From: Deinococci bacterium
Lineage (GTDB): Bacteria; Deinococcota; Deinococci; Deinococcales; Trueperaceae
NCBI GenBank assembly: GCA_030149325.1
Contig: JASBRS010000084.1
Location: 1 to 64,000 of the forward strand
DNA length: 64,000 nt
Direction: 5' to 3'
In this document: positions 8,770 through 23,466 of the stretch, piece by piece
Layout of the letters: every line of letters starts with the position of its first letter
Numbering within the stretch: the stretch's first letter is position 1
Translations under genes and position numbers: made by a program
The notes under the pieces: generated by a model
What the model was told of the DNA's origin: nothing
Seen by the model: only the letters and a program-made list of their open reading frames with translations
The model's database searches: none

Positions 8770-9324
8770 GTGGACCCCCGGCTGCGCGACCACACCCCCG
8801 GTCCCGAGGCGCTCCGCCGCGCCGCGGACGACGGCGTCGACCTGGAGCGCCTCAAGATCGACGACCCGGTCGCCTACATGGTCCGCAACGCCGGCACCGT
8901 GGTGACGGCGGCGCCCGAGCTCGCCCACCTCGCCGAGGGCATGCTGACGGCGGCCTTCCCCGATCGCCAGGTGTTCCGGGCCGAGGTCGCCGAAGGGGTC
9001 CGCGTGCTGGCCTTCCCTCCGCTCGATGGCGAGGAGCTGCGGAGCTACGACCGCTGGCTGGCGCCGCTGGTCGACCGCCCCGAGTGGCGCGCGCGCCACG
9101 CCTACTATCGCGAGGTCGGCGACCTGCGCGGGGTCGGGCGCGAGCTGGGGTTGCCCCAGGGCCCCGACGCCTACCGAGGCGGCGAGGGTGTAATCGGGCC
9201 GTTCGAGGACGGCGCGGACGCCGACGCCTGGGCCGAGGAGCACGTGACGCGGCCGCTGGTGCACGACAGCTTCCCCATGAACGGCCGCTGGTTCTGCGAC
9301 GTGTTCCGGGCCGAAGCTCCCTGA
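8770..9324 (+). CDS. hypothetical protein of 184 residues
   Basis: This acidic, apparently soluble protein has no signal peptide and no membrane segment. It begins with GTG, 15 bases after the aminotransferase stop, with a GAGGAG site just before, so it is probably co-transcribed with that gene. Features are an N-terminal helical segment, a central YDRWLAPLVDR stretch and a Trp/His-containing C-terminus (NGRWFCDVFRAE). I recognise no family and no catalytic motif. Confidence 0.65.
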   Translation: MDPRLRDHTPGPEALRRAADDGVDLERLKIDDPVAYMVRNAGTVVTAAPELAHLAEGMLTAAFPDRQVFRAEVAEGVRVLAFPPLDGEELRSYDRWLAPLVDRPEWRARHAYYREVGDLRGVGRELGLPQGPDAYRGGEGVIGPFEDGADADAWAEEHVTRPLVHDSFPMNGRWFCDVFRAEAP

Positions 9325-9333
9325 GGGGCGCCG

Positions 9334-9362
9334 TTGACACCCGCCGGGAGCGGGGCTAGACT
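9334..9362 (+). promoter_or_regulatory. consensus promoter of pheST
   Basis: A perfect TTGACA (9334-9339) and TAGACT (9357-9362) are separated by 17 bp. Transcription should start just before the Phe leader peptide, about 115 nt ahead of pheS. Confidence 0.85.
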
Positions 9363-9369
9363 CCCATGC

Positions 9370-12812
<3,443 letters not shown>

Positions 12813-12816
<4 letters not shown>

Positions 12817-13352
12817 GCTGGCTGGATCTCGTCCTGGTGACGGTGGTGGCCGCGGTCACGGCCTTGGGGGCGCACCGTAGGCTCGCCGGTCTGTTCGTAG
12901 GCGTCGGCGGGGTGCTGCTGTTGCGCCCGCTGCTGGTCCTGGCCCAGGCGAATCCCTTCCTGGCGTTGCTCGCGGCGCTGCTGGCGGGGCTCGGGCTCAG
13001 CCTGCTGGGCCGCCGGCTGTTCCAGCAGAACCGCGGGGCGCTCGTCCTCACGCGGGCCCTCGGCGGCCTCGGGGGCCTGGCGCTCGGCCTGGCGCTTATG
13101 CTGTCGCTGGTGACGTCGCTGCCGATCCAACGCAACCCTGCGAACCCCAGCGAGCTGTTCTACCCTCCGCGCAACCTCCCCGCCCCGATCGCCAGCGCCG
13201 TGCTGGATTCGCGTCTGGTGGTTCTGGGGCGTGATATCTTGTTCTACCCGCTGCTGGCCAAGCAGGGGGAGGCCCAGGTCGGGCCGGAGCGCCTGATGAA
13301 CGGGCTCCACCGCTTGCTGGTGGTCGGCGAGCCCTGGAACGAGCCGCTCTGA
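12813..13352 (+). CDS. small polytopic membrane protein, CvpA-like topology
   Basis: The 179-residue protein has about three or four hydrophobic segments between residues 4 and 105, then a soluble C-terminal part. The opening MSWLDLVLV and the topology recall CvpA/colicin V production-type proteins, but similarity is not strong enough to name it. Its ATG overlaps the pheT stop (ATGA), and a TATGAT box (12799-12804) lies 8 nt upstream, so it may be read both from the pheST operon and from its own leaderless promoter. Confidence 0.65.
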
Positions 13353-13394
13353 GCGCCGATCCCGAAGGAGGTGCCGGAGTCCTTACAGGGACGT

Positions 13395-13560
13395 CGAGAT
13401 AGCGCAAGCCCGGTGTCGCAGGCGAGATCGCTGCGGTGCCGGTGACGAGGCGGAGGGCCTCCGGGCCGTCGCAAGGACGGAGCCGGAGGATAGCGGGCCC
13501 CAACGGGGCCGGTGAAAGCGCGAGCGGGTGGCCGCCGAGCGGCACCCGACCAAGTCTGCG
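13395..13560 (+). ncRNA. candidate glmS ribozyme in the glmS leader
   Basis: The glmS ribozyme cleaves its own mRNA when glucosamine-6-phosphate binds and so lowers glmS expression. Visible matches to the family: the cleavage-site motif A/GCGC at 13401-13405, a structured insert closed by CCGG pairs, and the conserved TGACGAGG at 13443-13450, followed by paired GC-rich segments including a GCCCC/GGGGC hairpin. It lies about 300 nt upstream of glmS on the same strand. The rest of the core is divergent, so the 3' boundary is approximate. From 13560 to 13705 I see one palindromic hairpin (about 13650-13676) and no gene. Confidence 0.65.
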
Positions 13561-13705
13561 GGCCCCTCCCGAGCTGGACCCCTTGCTCGACATCGTCCGG
13601 GTTCTGGACATCGGGTTCTCCCCCCGAGCGAACGCAAACGAAGCCGATCGCGGCCCTTCCGGGCCGGGATCGCCGACCGTCGTCGACGAACGCGAAGGGA
13701 ACTCC

Positions 13706-15556
<1,851 letters not shown>

Positions 15557-15603
15557 AGCGACGCGACCGGCGCCTGCGCCCGACGGCGGAGGCGAAGCGC
15601 GCC

Positions 15604-16413
15604 CTACAGCATGCCGCGCGCGTGGAGCACCAGGTAGAGCACCACGGCGGCGACGGCGTAGACGGACCAGCGCAACAGCCGCGCTCCGCGGCCGCGGGAC
15701 AGTGAGCCGAGCTGCGCCCGCGCGTCGTTGGCATCACGACGCTGCGTCAGGCGCTGGGCGCGCTTGAGGGCGCTCACACTCTTGCCCATCTGCCCCTTGC
15801 GGCGGTACGCCACCGCCAGGTTGTGGTGGGCGTTCGCGAACTCTTCGTTCAGGGCGAGGGCACGCTGGTAGTCGGCGATGGCGTCGTCGACGCGTCCCTC
15901 CTCGAGCGCCACGTTCCCCAGGTTGGTGATGGCCCGGAAGTGCCGCGGATCGACGTCCAGGGCTCGCCGGAAGCACGCGGCGGCCTCGTCGAGCGCATCG
16001 TCGTAGATGAGCGCGGTTCCTCGCTGCGTCTCGGCCTCCGCCACGAAGTAGCTCCAGGGAGCGGCGTCGAGCTCGGCCAGGGCCGTGTCGGGCTGGCGCC
16101 GATCGAGGGCGGCTCCGGAGCGCCCCAGGCGCTGCAGGTCGTCCTCCAGGGCCTGCCAGTCGACCACGTCGGGCCGGCTCTCGATGAGCTGGAAGCGTTT
16201 GAGCGCACGGGCCCAGGCCTTGTCGCGCAGCAGCGTCTCGATCTCCGAGAGCTCCGACAGGGCGTCGCCCACCTCCGGCGTCGGGGCGTCGGACCTCAGG
16301 AATGCCTGGTAGGCGGCGCCGAAGCCGCCGCGCGTCAGGGCCGCACGCCAGTCCCCCGCGCTCGGGGCGGCGGTGGCGGCGGGCGCCTCGTGGGCGTCGG
16401 GGTCGGCCGTCAT
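15604..16413 (-). CDS. TPR-repeat protein with C-terminal membrane anchor
   Basis: The 269-residue protein has a soluble N-terminal region, at least three tetratricopeptide repeats (about residues 125-225, with ALDVDPRHFRAITNLGNVA and the following repeat), a basic segment and one C-terminal transmembrane helix ending at HARGML. It is probably tail-anchored with the TPR part in the cytoplasm and acts as a protein-interaction scaffold; partners are unknown. Its ATG overlaps the glgA stop (ATGA), so the two genes are translationally coupled. Any link to glycogen synthesis is only from context. Confidence 0.75.
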   Translation of the reverse strand: MTADPDAHEAPAATAAPSAGDWRAALTRGGFGAAYQAFLRSDAPTPEVGDALSELSEIETLLRDKAWARALKRFQLIESRPDVVDWQALEDDLQRLGRSGAALDRRQPDTALAELDAAPWSYFVAEAETQRGTALIYDDALDEAAACFRRALDVDPRHFRAITNLGNVALEEGRVDDAIADYQRALALNEEFANAHHNLAVAYRRKGQMGKSVSALKRAQRLTQRRDANDARAQLGSLSRGRGARLLRWSVYAVAAVVLYLVLHARGML

Positions 16414-17810
16414 CGGGCCGACGCTACCACGGTCCGGTACAGCTCGGCGTAGCGCCCGGCGGAGGCCTCCCAACTGAAGTCCTGCCGCATGGCGGTGTCG
16501 ACCATGCCCGGCCAGGAGCTGCCTCCGTAGGCCGCACGGGCGAGGCCGGTCGCCCACAGCAGACCTTCGGGGGTGGCGTGCTCGAACAGGAAGCCGGTGC
16601 GCTGATGGTCGATGGTGTCGTGCAGTCCACCGGTGTCGCGGGCGACCGGGAGGGTGCCGTAGCGCATGGCGATCATCTGGCTCAGTCCGCACGGCTCGAA
16701 GCGGCTGGGCACCGCGAGGGCGTCGGAGCCGGCGTAGATGAGGTGGGCCAGGGCCTCGTCGAAGCCCACGACGGCAGCCACCGAGCCGTGGTGACGCGCC
16801 GCCAGGGCGCGAACGTCACGCTCCAGGCCGGCGTCCCCGGAACCCAGCAGCGCCAGCGCCCACCCCTGAGCCACCAGTCGCTCGCCCGCCTGCACCACCA
16901 GGTCGATGCCCTTCTGGTCGGCCAGGCGCGAGACCACACCCAGCAGCGGACGCTCGTGATCGAGGCCGAGGGCCGCCGTCAGCGCTCGCTTGGCGTCGGC
17001 CTTGCCGGTGAGGTCGCGGCGGTCGAAGGGCCGGGGGAGGTGGGCGTCGGCGGCGGGGTCCCACTCGTGCGTGTCGAGGCCGTTGAGGATCCCGCTGAGC
17101 TTGCCGCGGACGTGCCGGAACGTCCCGTCGAGGCCGTAGCCGAACTCGGGGCGCTGCACCTCGTGGGCGTAGGTGGGGCTCACCGTGGTCACGTGGTGCG
17201 CGAACCCCAACGCCGCCTGCATGGCGTTGGCGCTGCCGAAGTGGTTCATGTAGTCGTCGGCCAGGGCTCCCGGCAGCCGCAACCACCACAGGGCTTCCGC
17301 CAGGCCCGAGGTGCCCTGGTACTGGACGTTGTGCACGGTGAACACGCTGGGCAGGCCGGGGAATCCGTCGGGGAGGTGCCAGCCGTGCGCCAGCACCATC
17401 GGCAGGTAGCCCGTATGCCAGTCGTGGGCGTGCAGCACGTCGGGCCGGAAGCCGAGGCGCGCGGCGACCTGCGGGACCGCGCGGGTGAAGCGCGCGAAGC
17501 GCCGGACGTCGTCGCTGTAGCCGTAGAGGTCGTCGCGCTGGTAGTCGGCATGGCCGACGAAGGCGTAGCGGACGTGGCCGCTTTCGAGGGTGCCGACGCC
17601 GGCGGCCTCGAAACCGCCGGCGAAGGGGACCTGGACGTCGCCGATCCACAGCGGCCGGGCACCTCCGCGGAGCGTCCGGTACCACGGGGTGACCACCAGG
17701 ACCTCGTGCCCGAGCGTGGCGAGGGCATGGGGGAGGGCGCCGGAGACATCGCCGAGCCCCCCGGTCTTGCTGAAGGGATGGACCTCGCTGGTCGCGAAGA
17801 GCACGCGCAT
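16410..17810 (-). CDS. glgA: glycogen synthase (ADP-glucose type)
   Basis: The 466-residue GT5 enzyme adds glucose from ADP-glucose to growing alpha-1,4-glucan. The N-terminal KTGGLGDV motif (residues 15-22) binds the nucleotide-sugar phosphates. The GT-B fold continues with HAHDWHTGY, the VSPTYAHE region, and the C-terminal EPCGLSQMIAMRYGTLPV acceptor/donor motif. Length is typical (about 470). No glgB, glgC or glgP is present in the window. The start ATG 17810 matches the family N-terminus MRVLFATSEVHPF. Confidence 0.95.
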   Translation of the reverse strand: MRVLFATSEVHPFSKTGGLGDVSGALPHALATLGHEVLVVTPWYRTLRGGARPLWIGDVQVPFAGGFEAAGVGTLESGHVRYAFVGHADYQRDDLYGYSDDVRRFARFTRAVPQVAARLGFRPDVLHAHDWHTGYLPMVLAHGWHLPDGFPGLPSVFTVHNVQYQGTSGLAEALWWLRLPGALADDYMNHFGSANAMQAALGFAHHVTTVSPTYAHEVQRPEFGYGLDGTFRHVRGKLSGILNGLDTHEWDPAADAHLPRPFDRRDLTGKADAKRALTAALGLDHERPLLGVVSRLADQKGIDLVVQAGERLVAQGWALALLGSGDAGLERDVRALAARHHGSVAAVVGFDEALAHLIYAGSDALAVPSRFEPCGLSQMIAMRYGTLPVARDTGGLHDTIDHQRTGFLFEHATPEGLLWATGLARAAYGGSSWPGMVDTAMRQDFSWEASAGRYAELYRTVVASAR

Positions 17811-17892
17811 GGGCCTCCATGGTAGCCCGCCACCGCGCCCCAGCGGCGCGGTCGCTGTCCGTACGCTTACGGTTCACATGGTCGCGCGCGCA

Positions 17893-17898
17893 TATACT
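17893..17898 (+). promoter_or_regulatory. -10 box for the Ctp protease operon
   Basis: TATACT stands 35 nt before the protease ATG. A -35 match is unclear (TTCACA lies 14 bp upstream, too close for ideal spacing). The expected transcript begins with a small hairpin (17900-17905 with 17915-17920), followed by a GGAGG ribosome site. Confidence 0.5.
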
Positions 17899-17933
17899 CG
17901 GGGAAGCATGTCTTTTCCCCTCATGGAGGCTAC

Positions 17934-19295
17934 ATGAAGCGTCGATGGCTGATCCTCGGCCTGGTGGGTCTGGCGGTGACCACCGCGGTCGTGAACGCAC
18001 AGCTCTCCCGCGATTTCGCGGGCGAGTTCCTGAACAACCCGAGCGGCAGGGCCCTCATCCAGGCGTTCGGGGCTCTCAAGACGGGCTACCTCCAGGACGT
18101 CAACGACCAGTCGCTGATCCGGGGCGCCATCAACGGCATGGTGGGCTCGCTCGACGACCCCTTCACCACCTACATCCCGCCCAAGGCCGCCGCCTTCGAC
18201 AGCCAGCAGATGACGGGCCAGTACGAGGGCATCGGCGCGGTGCTCACCGCCCACAACCGGCAGACGGGCAAGGGTGTCGAGATCCTGACCGTCTACAAGG
18301 GCGGCCCGGCGGACAAGGCGGGCATCCAGCGCGGCGACATCTTCCTGAAAGTCGATGGCGTCGACGTCAGCGACAAGACCTCGAGCGATGTGGCGGATCT
18401 GGTGCGGGGGCCCAAGGGCACCACGGTCCAGCTGACGATGCGCCGCCCCGGCCAGGACCAGCCCCTCGAGTTCACGGTCGAGCGCTCGACCATCAAGGTC
18501 ATCGACGTATCCTCGACGATGTTGCCCGACCACGTCGGCTACGTGGCGCTGAGCTCGTTCAACAACCAGAAGCTCAACGACCAGCTCAAGCAGCAGGTCG
18601 ACGCCCTCAAGCAGCAGGGCGCCACCTCGCTCATCCTCGACCTGCGCGACAACCCCGGCGGTCTGTTGACCGAGGCGATCGACGTCTCCGACGACTTCCT
18701 CAGCCACGGCGACATCGTCTTCCAGCGCGCGCGCGGCGTCACCCAGCGCCTGGCGTCGGCCGATCCCCAGCAGATCTTCGATGGGCCCATGGTGGTCCTG
18801 GTGAACCACAACTCGGCCTCCGCGTCGGAGATCGTGTCGGCGGCGCTGAAGGACAACCACCGGGCCCTGGTGGTGGGCGAACAGACCTTCGGCAAGGGCG
18901 TGGCCCAGTCGGTGGTGTCGCTCTCGGACGGCGGGCAGCTTCGCTACGTGTCGTTCGAGTGGTTGACCCCCGACCGCACCAACATCCAGAAGAAGGGCAT
19001 CACGCCCGACATCTACGCGAAGGACACGCGCTACCCGAACACCATCTCGATCGACGGCCGGGGGGCCGATCCCGGCCAGCAGGTCTCGATCGTGGTAGGT
19101 GGCAAGACGGTGGGGACGACCACCGCCAACCAGGACGGCACCTTCCAGTTCGTGACCCTCGGGCCGCGGCCGGAGATCAGCGGCGTGCAGGGCCAGGCGA
19201 TCGTCGACCTCGCCAGCGACCACGCCCTGAAGATCGCCTACGACACCGTCCTCAAGGAGGCGAAGGGCGGCGTCAACGCGTCGACGTCGAACTGA
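17934..19295 (+). CDS. carboxyl-terminal processing protease, S41 family
   Basis: The 453-residue serine protease has an N-terminal signal peptide or anchor (residues 1-22) and acts outside the cytoplasmic membrane. A PDZ domain (about 100-180, with GPADKAGIQRGD) binds C-termini of substrates. The S41 catalytic domain shows LDLRDNPGG, then NSASASE with Ser296 and GKGVAQS with Lys321; the 25-residue spacing equals that of the known Tsp Ser/Lys dyad. The C-terminal 70 residues form an extra beta-rich domain. Likely roles are envelope protein processing and quality control. It is followed 22 bases later by an ABC exporter. Confidence 0.92.
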   Translation: MKRRWLILGLVGLAVTTAVVNAQLSRDFAGEFLNNPSGRALIQAFGALKTGYLQDVNDQSLIRGAINGMVGSLDDPFTTYIPPKAAAFDSQQMTGQYEGIGAVLTAHNRQTGKGVEILTVYKGGPADKAGIQRGDIFLKVDGVDVSDKTSSDVADLVRGPKGTTVQLTMRRPGQDQPLEFTVERSTIKVIDVSSTMLPDHVGYVALSSFNNQKLNDQLKQQVDALKQQGATSLILDLRDNPGGLLTEAIDVSDDFLSHGDIVFQRARGVTQRLASADPQQIFDGPMVVLVNHNSASASEIVSAALKDNHRALVVGEQTFGKGVAQSVVSLSDGGQLRYVSFEWLTPDRTNIQKKGITPDIYAKDTRYPNTISIDGRGADPGQQVSIVVGGKTVGTTTANQDGTFQFVTLGPRPEISGVQGQAIVDLASDHALKIAYDTVLKEAKGGVNASTSN

Positions 19296-19317
19296 GCCGA
19301 GGCGTGCCCGGCTGGCC

Positions 19318-20055
19318 ATGATCGACGTCGAGCAGCTGGTCAAGACCTACGGCCGCGTCACGGCCGTCGACGGCGTCAGCTTCCGCGTGGAGGGCGGCGA
19401 GGTGGTGGCGCTTCTCGGTCCCAACGGTGCCGGGAAGTCCACCACCATCAAGGCCATCACCGGTCTGCTCAGGCCCACGCGGGGCCGTGTCACGGTGGGT
19501 GGGCACGACCTCGAGAGCTCGCCGCTGGAAGCGAAGGCGCTCCTGGGCTACGTACCCGATCGGCCGTATCTGTACCAGAAGCTCACCGGCCGGGAGCTCC
19601 TCCGGTTCCTGGCGCGGCTGCGCCGGGTGGCCGACGGTGAGGCGCGGGCCGATCGCTGGCTGACGCACTTCGGGCTCCAGCGTTCCGCCAACGAGCTCAT
19701 CGAGACCTACTCCCACGGGATGCGCCAGAAGCTGACGTTCGCCGCGGCGCTCCTGCACGACCCGCCGGCGCTCGTCATCGACGAGCCGATGGTCGGGTTG
19801 GACCCGAGGGCCGCCCACGACGTGCGCCGTCTCATGCGCCAGCACGCCGACGAGGGTGGCGCGGTGCTGTTGACCACGCACTCCATGGACGTCGCGGAGG
19901 CGGTGTCGGACCGGGTGCTGCTGCTCGATCGCGGGGTCATCGCCGCCGAGGGCCGGTTGGAGGACCTCCGGCACAGCATCGGCCGCGCCGATGCCTCGCT
20001 GGAGGCGATCTTCCTGCAGCTCACCGAGGAGGCGTCGGCCCCGGTGGAACCGTGA
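19318..20055 (+). CDS. ABC transporter ATP-binding protein (ABC-2 exporter type)
   Basis: The 245-residue ATPase shows Walker A (LLGPNGAGKST near residue 34), the Q-loop region, signature SHGMRQKL near 125, Walker B (ALVIDEPMVGLD) and the H-loop TTHSM. It resembles the CcmA/ABC-2-type exporters. It pairs with the permease that begins 10 bases downstream. The substrate cannot be deduced; co-orientation with a periplasmic protease suggests envelope function. Confidence 0.9.
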   Translation: MIDVEQLVKTYGRVTAVDGVSFRVEGGEVVALLGPNGAGKSTTIKAITGLLRPTRGRVTVGGHDLESSPLEAKALLGYVPDRPYLYQKLTGRELLRFLARLRRVADGEARADRWLTHFGLQRSANELIETYSHGMRQKLTFAAALLHDPPALVIDEPMVGLDPRAAHDVRRLMRQHADEGGAVLLTTHSMDVAEAVSDRVLLLDRGVIAAEGRLEDLRHSIGRADASLEAIFLQLTEEASAPVEP

Positions 20056-20065
20056 GGGGGACCCC

Positions 20066-21715
20066 GTGACGCTGCTCGCCATGCGCCTGAGGGGCGCTTG
20101 GAACGGCATCTCGAGGGCGCCGGGTCGCTACCTCTTCGGCGCCGTGCTGCTCTCAGGCGTGTTCGTCGGCGTCCTGGCAGCGACCCGTCACGGGGTGCGC
20201 TTCCTCGAGGACTACCCGGCGATCGGCACCATCGCCGGGGCCATCGAGCAGCGCAGCCTCGAGGCGCTGTTCACGGTGTTGATGCTGGCGGTGGCGTTCA
20301 GCGTGCTCACCGGCGCCATCGCAACGCTCTACGGCTCGCACGACCTGCCCTTCCTCCTCAGCCTGCCCGTGGCGCCGGCGCGTGTGTTCTCCCTCAAGGT
20401 GGTGGAGACCTACGTCAACAGCGCGCTGCTGCCGGCGTTGTTCACGGTGCCGGTGCTGGTCGGGCTGGGGATCGAGCACGCGGCGCCGCCCGCCTACTAC
20501 CTGATCGCGCTGGCCGCGCTGCTGGCGCTCTACGCCCTGCCCGTGGCGCTGGGAGCGCTGGTGGCGCTGGTGCTGATGAGGGTGGCGCCGGCCGGCCGTG
20601 CCAAGGAGGTCGCGACGGCGGCCAGCGTGGCGCTGGCCGCCGGCCTGGTGTTGGGGATGCGGGCGTTGAGGCCGGAGAGGCTGAACCAACTGACGCCGAC
20701 GCAGTTCGAGGAGGCCCTGAAGCGGTTCGCGGAGTTGAAGGTCGGCTGGCTCCCCTCGACGTGGGCCGGCGAGGCCGTGTGGCGGGCGCTCCAGGGGCAG
20801 GTGGCGGTGTCGGCGGCGGTTCTCGCGGTGGTGTCGGTGGCGCTGCTGGCGGGGGTCGCCAGGGTCGCGGCGGCCGCCTACCGCGCCGGCTGGTTCCGCT
20901 CGCTCGATGCCGTCACCCGCCCCGGGCGGGTCGGCGCGTTGCCGGCAGCCGTCTGGGAGCGGCCGCTGGCTCGCCTGGGCCCGCAGGGCGGCGTGGTCGT
21001 CAAGGACCTCCGGCTCCTGGCCCGCGATCCCGCGCAGTGGTCCCAGATCCTCGTCCTGGTGGCGCTGGCGGGCGTGTACTTCATCAGCACCTCATCGCTG
21101 GCCACCGAGTTGCAGGGGCTTCGCGACGTGGTGGGGGCGCTGAACCTGGTCTTCCTCGGCTTCCTCCTGGCGGGGGTGGGCATCCGCACCGCCTTCCCGC
21201 TGGTGTCCCTGGAAGGGGAGGGCTTCTGGTTGCTCCGGACCGGCCCCCTGAGGGCCCGTCAGATCGTGCTCGCCAAGTTCTGGGGCTCGCTGCCGGCGAT
21301 GCTGCTGCTGGGCGGCGGCCTGGGCCTGGCGGTGGCCGACCGGCTGGGCGTCTCGGGGCCGCTGACGCTGGCCAGCCCGATCGCCGGGCTGTGCGCCGGC
21401 CTGGCGATGACGGGCCTCGGCGTCGGCCTGGGGGCCGCCTTCCCGCGTTTCGACGCCGCCAGCCCGGCGGAGGTGCCGCTCTCCACCGGGGGGCTGCTGT
21501 ACATGGCGCTGTCGATCGGCTACGCGGTCCTGGCCACGTTGGTATGGGCGTACCCCTCGTACCGGACCCTGCGCTCGCCGGGCACCTTCCAATGGACGTC
21601 GGCCGAGGGCCTGGCGGTGCTCGGCGCCGTGACCCTTCTCACGGTGCTGTGGACGGTGGTGCCGCTGGTCTACGGCAGCGCGCGTCTCGATCGCTACGAA
21701 TCGGGCGTGGGCTGA
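20066..21715 (+). CDS. ABC transporter permease, large ABC-2-like
   Basis: The 549-residue protein has about 12 predicted membrane segments, with a hydrophilic cytoplasmic stretch around residues 210-240 and 290-330. It is about twice the size of a simple ABC-2 permease, so it may supply both halves of the channel. The chosen start is GTG 20066 with a GAGGGGG site; an ATG at 20081 is possible. It is the partner of the preceding ATPase. No substrate is evident. Confidence 0.82.
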   Translation: MTLLAMRLRGAWNGISRAPGRYLFGAVLLSGVFVGVLAATRHGVRFLEDYPAIGTIAGAIEQRSLEALFTVLMLAVAFSVLTGAIATLYGSHDLPFLLSLPVAPARVFSLKVVETYVNSALLPALFTVPVLVGLGIEHAAPPAYYLIALAALLALYALPVALGALVALVLMRVAPAGRAKEVATAASVALAAGLVLGMRALRPERLNQLTPTQFEEALKRFAELKVGWLPSTWAGEAVWRALQGQVAVSAAVLAVVSVALLAGVARVAAAAYRAGWFRSLDAVTRPGRVGALPAAVWERPLARLGPQGGVVVKDLRLLARDPAQWSQILVLVALAGVYFISTSSLATELQGLRDVVGALNLVFLGFLLAGVGIRTAFPLVSLEGEGFWLLRTGPLRARQIVLAKFWGSLPAMLLLGGGLGLAVADRLGVSGPLTLASPIAGLCAGLAMTGLGVGLGAAFPRFDAASPAEVPLSTGGLLYMALSIGYAVLATLVWAYPSYRTLRSPGTFQWTSAEGLAVLGAVTLLTVLWTVVPLVYGSARLDRYESGVG

Positions 21716-21728
21716 GCCGCGACGACGC

Positions 21729-23354
21729 CTAGAACGATCGGTCGGTACGGGGTCCTGCGTCGAGGACCTCCGCGGGAGCATCGGGGAAGCGCGCGAAGTT
21801 CGCTTGGAACATGCGGGCCAGGTCGAGGGCGCGGGCGTCGTAGGCGTCGGCGTCCGACCAGGTGGCGCGGGGTGACAGGATCTCGTCGGGGACGCCATCC
21901 ACGTGTCGGGGAACGGCCAGCCCGAACACCGGGTCGATCCCCATGTCCACGTCGTCGAGGTCGCCGCGCAGGGCCGCTCGGACCATGGTGCGGGTGTGCG
22001 GCAGGGACATGCGGCTCCCGACGCCGTAGGGTCCGCCCGTCCAGCCCGTGTTCACCAGCCACACCCGGCTGCCGTGCTGCCGGATGCGCGCGCCCAGCAT
22101 GGTGGCGTAGCGGATGGGCGGGAGCGGCATGAACGGCGCCCCGAAGCAGGCGCTGAACGTGGCCGAGGGCTCGGTCACGCCGCGCTCGGTCCCCGCGACC
22201 TTGGCGGTGTAGCCGCTGAGGAAGTGGTACATCGCCTGCTCCGGGGTCAACCGTGCGATGGGCGGCAGGACCCCGAAGGCGTCCGCGGTGAGGAACACGA
22301 TGTCGCGTGGATGACCGCCGACCGAGGTGGCCGCGGCGTTGGGCATGAAGTCGAGCGGGTAGGCAGCGCGCGTGTTCTCGGTCCGGCCGTCGTCGGTGAA
22401 GTCGAGGTCGCGCGCGTCGTCGCCCAGGCGAACGTTCTCGAGGACCGTGCCGAAGCGCTGCGTGGCGGCATGGATCTCGGGCTCGGCCGTCGCCGACAGA
22501 TGGATGGTCTTGGCGTAGCACCCGCCCTCGAAGTTGAAGATGCCGTCGTCGGACCAGCCGTGCTCGTCGTCGCCGATCAGCTTGCGGTCGGCGTCGACCG
22601 ACAGGGTGGTCTTGCCCGTGCCGGAGAGACCGAAGAACAGCGCCACCTGGCCGTCGTCGGTGGCGTTCGCCGAGCAGTGCATGGGGAGTACGTCGCGCTG
22701 CGGGAGCGCAAGGTTCAGAGCCGAGAAGATCGACTTCTTGATCTCGCCGCCGTACTCGGTGTTGGCGATGAGGACGAGCCGCCGATCGAAGTCGAGGGCG
22801 ACGACGGTGTCGGTGCGGCTGCCGTGGCGCTCGGGATCGGCGCGGAAGCTCGGCAGATCCAGCACCAGCCAGTCGGCGTGGTCGTGTGGGGCCCCCGGCC
22901 GCACGAACAGGTTGCGGGCGAAGAGGCTGTGCCAGGCGTACTCCGTGACGACGCGTACGGCCAGCCGGTAGCGCGGATCGGCCCCGGCGTGCAGATCCTG
23001 GACGAACAGCGGTAGCCCGCCGAGGTGGGCCTCCATGTCGCGGAGCAGGCGCTCGAAGGCCTCCTGCGCCATCGGCTGGTTGACCTCGCCCCAGTCCACC
23101 AGGCCCTCGCTGGCGCCGTTGCGGACCACGTACTTGTCCTTCGGCGAGCGTCCGGTGAAGTGGCCGGTGTCGACCACCAGGGCGCCGGTCTCGGCCACGC
23201 GCGCCTCCCCGCGATGGATGGCGTGCTCGTACAGCACCGCCGGGACGGCGTTCCAATGCAGTGCGGCCGCGCCCGAGAGCCGTACGGGCGCATCGTCCAA
23301 TCCGGGTCGGGCCGCGGGTGGCGTCGGCTGCGTGCCGGTGGTTCGGTCTGCCAT
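21729..23354 (-). CDS. pckA: phosphoenolpyruvate carboxykinase (ATP)
   Basis: The 541-residue enzyme converts oxaloacetate plus ATP to PEP, the entry step of gluconeogenesis. Signature parts are TGRSPKDK near residue 50, the P-loop [12 protein letters not shown], the metal-binding [21 protein letters not shown] and, near the C-terminus, the adenine-binding NTGWTGG. ATG 23354 is preferred because an AGGA site precedes it and a -10 box (23409-23414) lies directly before an alternative GTG at 23408, which would fall at the transcript start. It converges with the ABC permease gene with only 13 bases between the stops. Confidence 0.95.
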   Translation of the reverse strand: MADRTTGTQPTPPAARPGLDDAPVRLSGAAALHWNAVPAVLYEHAIHRGEARVAETGALVVDTGHFTGRSPKDKYVVRNGASEGLVDWGEVNQPMAQEAFERLLRDMEAHLGGLPLFVQDLHAGADPRYRLAVRVVTEYAWHSLFARNLFVRPGAPHDHADWLVLDLPSFRADPERHGSRTDTVVALDFDRRLVLIANTEYGGEIKKSIFSALNLALPQRDVLPMHCSANATDDGQVALFFGLSGTGKTTLSVDADRKLIGDDEHGWSDDGIFNFEGGCYAKTIHLSATAEPEIHAATQRFGTVLENVRLGDDARDLDFTDDGRTENTRAAYPLDFMPNAAATSVGGHPRDIVFLTADAFGVLPPIARLTPEQAMYHFLSGYTAKVAGTERGVTEPSATFSACFGAPFMPLPPIRYATMLGARIRQHGSRVWLVNTGWTGGPYGVGSRMSLPHTRTMVRAALRGDLDDVDMGIDPVFGLAVPRHVDGVPDEILSPRATWSDADAYDARALDLARMFQANFARFPDAPAEVLDAGPRTDRSF

Positions 23355-23408
23355 GCGGTTCCTGCCTTCGGGAGTGGGGCCATCGATCTGGGTGGGGTCG
23401 ATGAGCAC

Positions 23409-23414
23409 CTTATA
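23409..23414 (-). promoter_or_regulatory. -10 box of pckA
   Basis: On the minus strand TATAAG lies about 55 nt before the chosen ATG. No good -35 hexamer is seen at 16-18 bp. It sits in the short gap between pckA and the end of the TamB-like gene. Confidence 0.4.
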
Positions 23415-23466
23415 CCAGCCCGCCCCAGCTACCTGTGTCGTTCGACAGCGCGGGCGTACAACCCCA

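Noticed and set aside
13395..13560. RNase P RNA or T-box leader instead of glmS ribozyme
   Set aside because: The conserved RNase P blocks (e.g. GAGGAAAGTCC) and the T-box GGGTGGNACC block are absent, while the AGCGC and TGACGAGG blocks and the glmS context fit the ribozyme.
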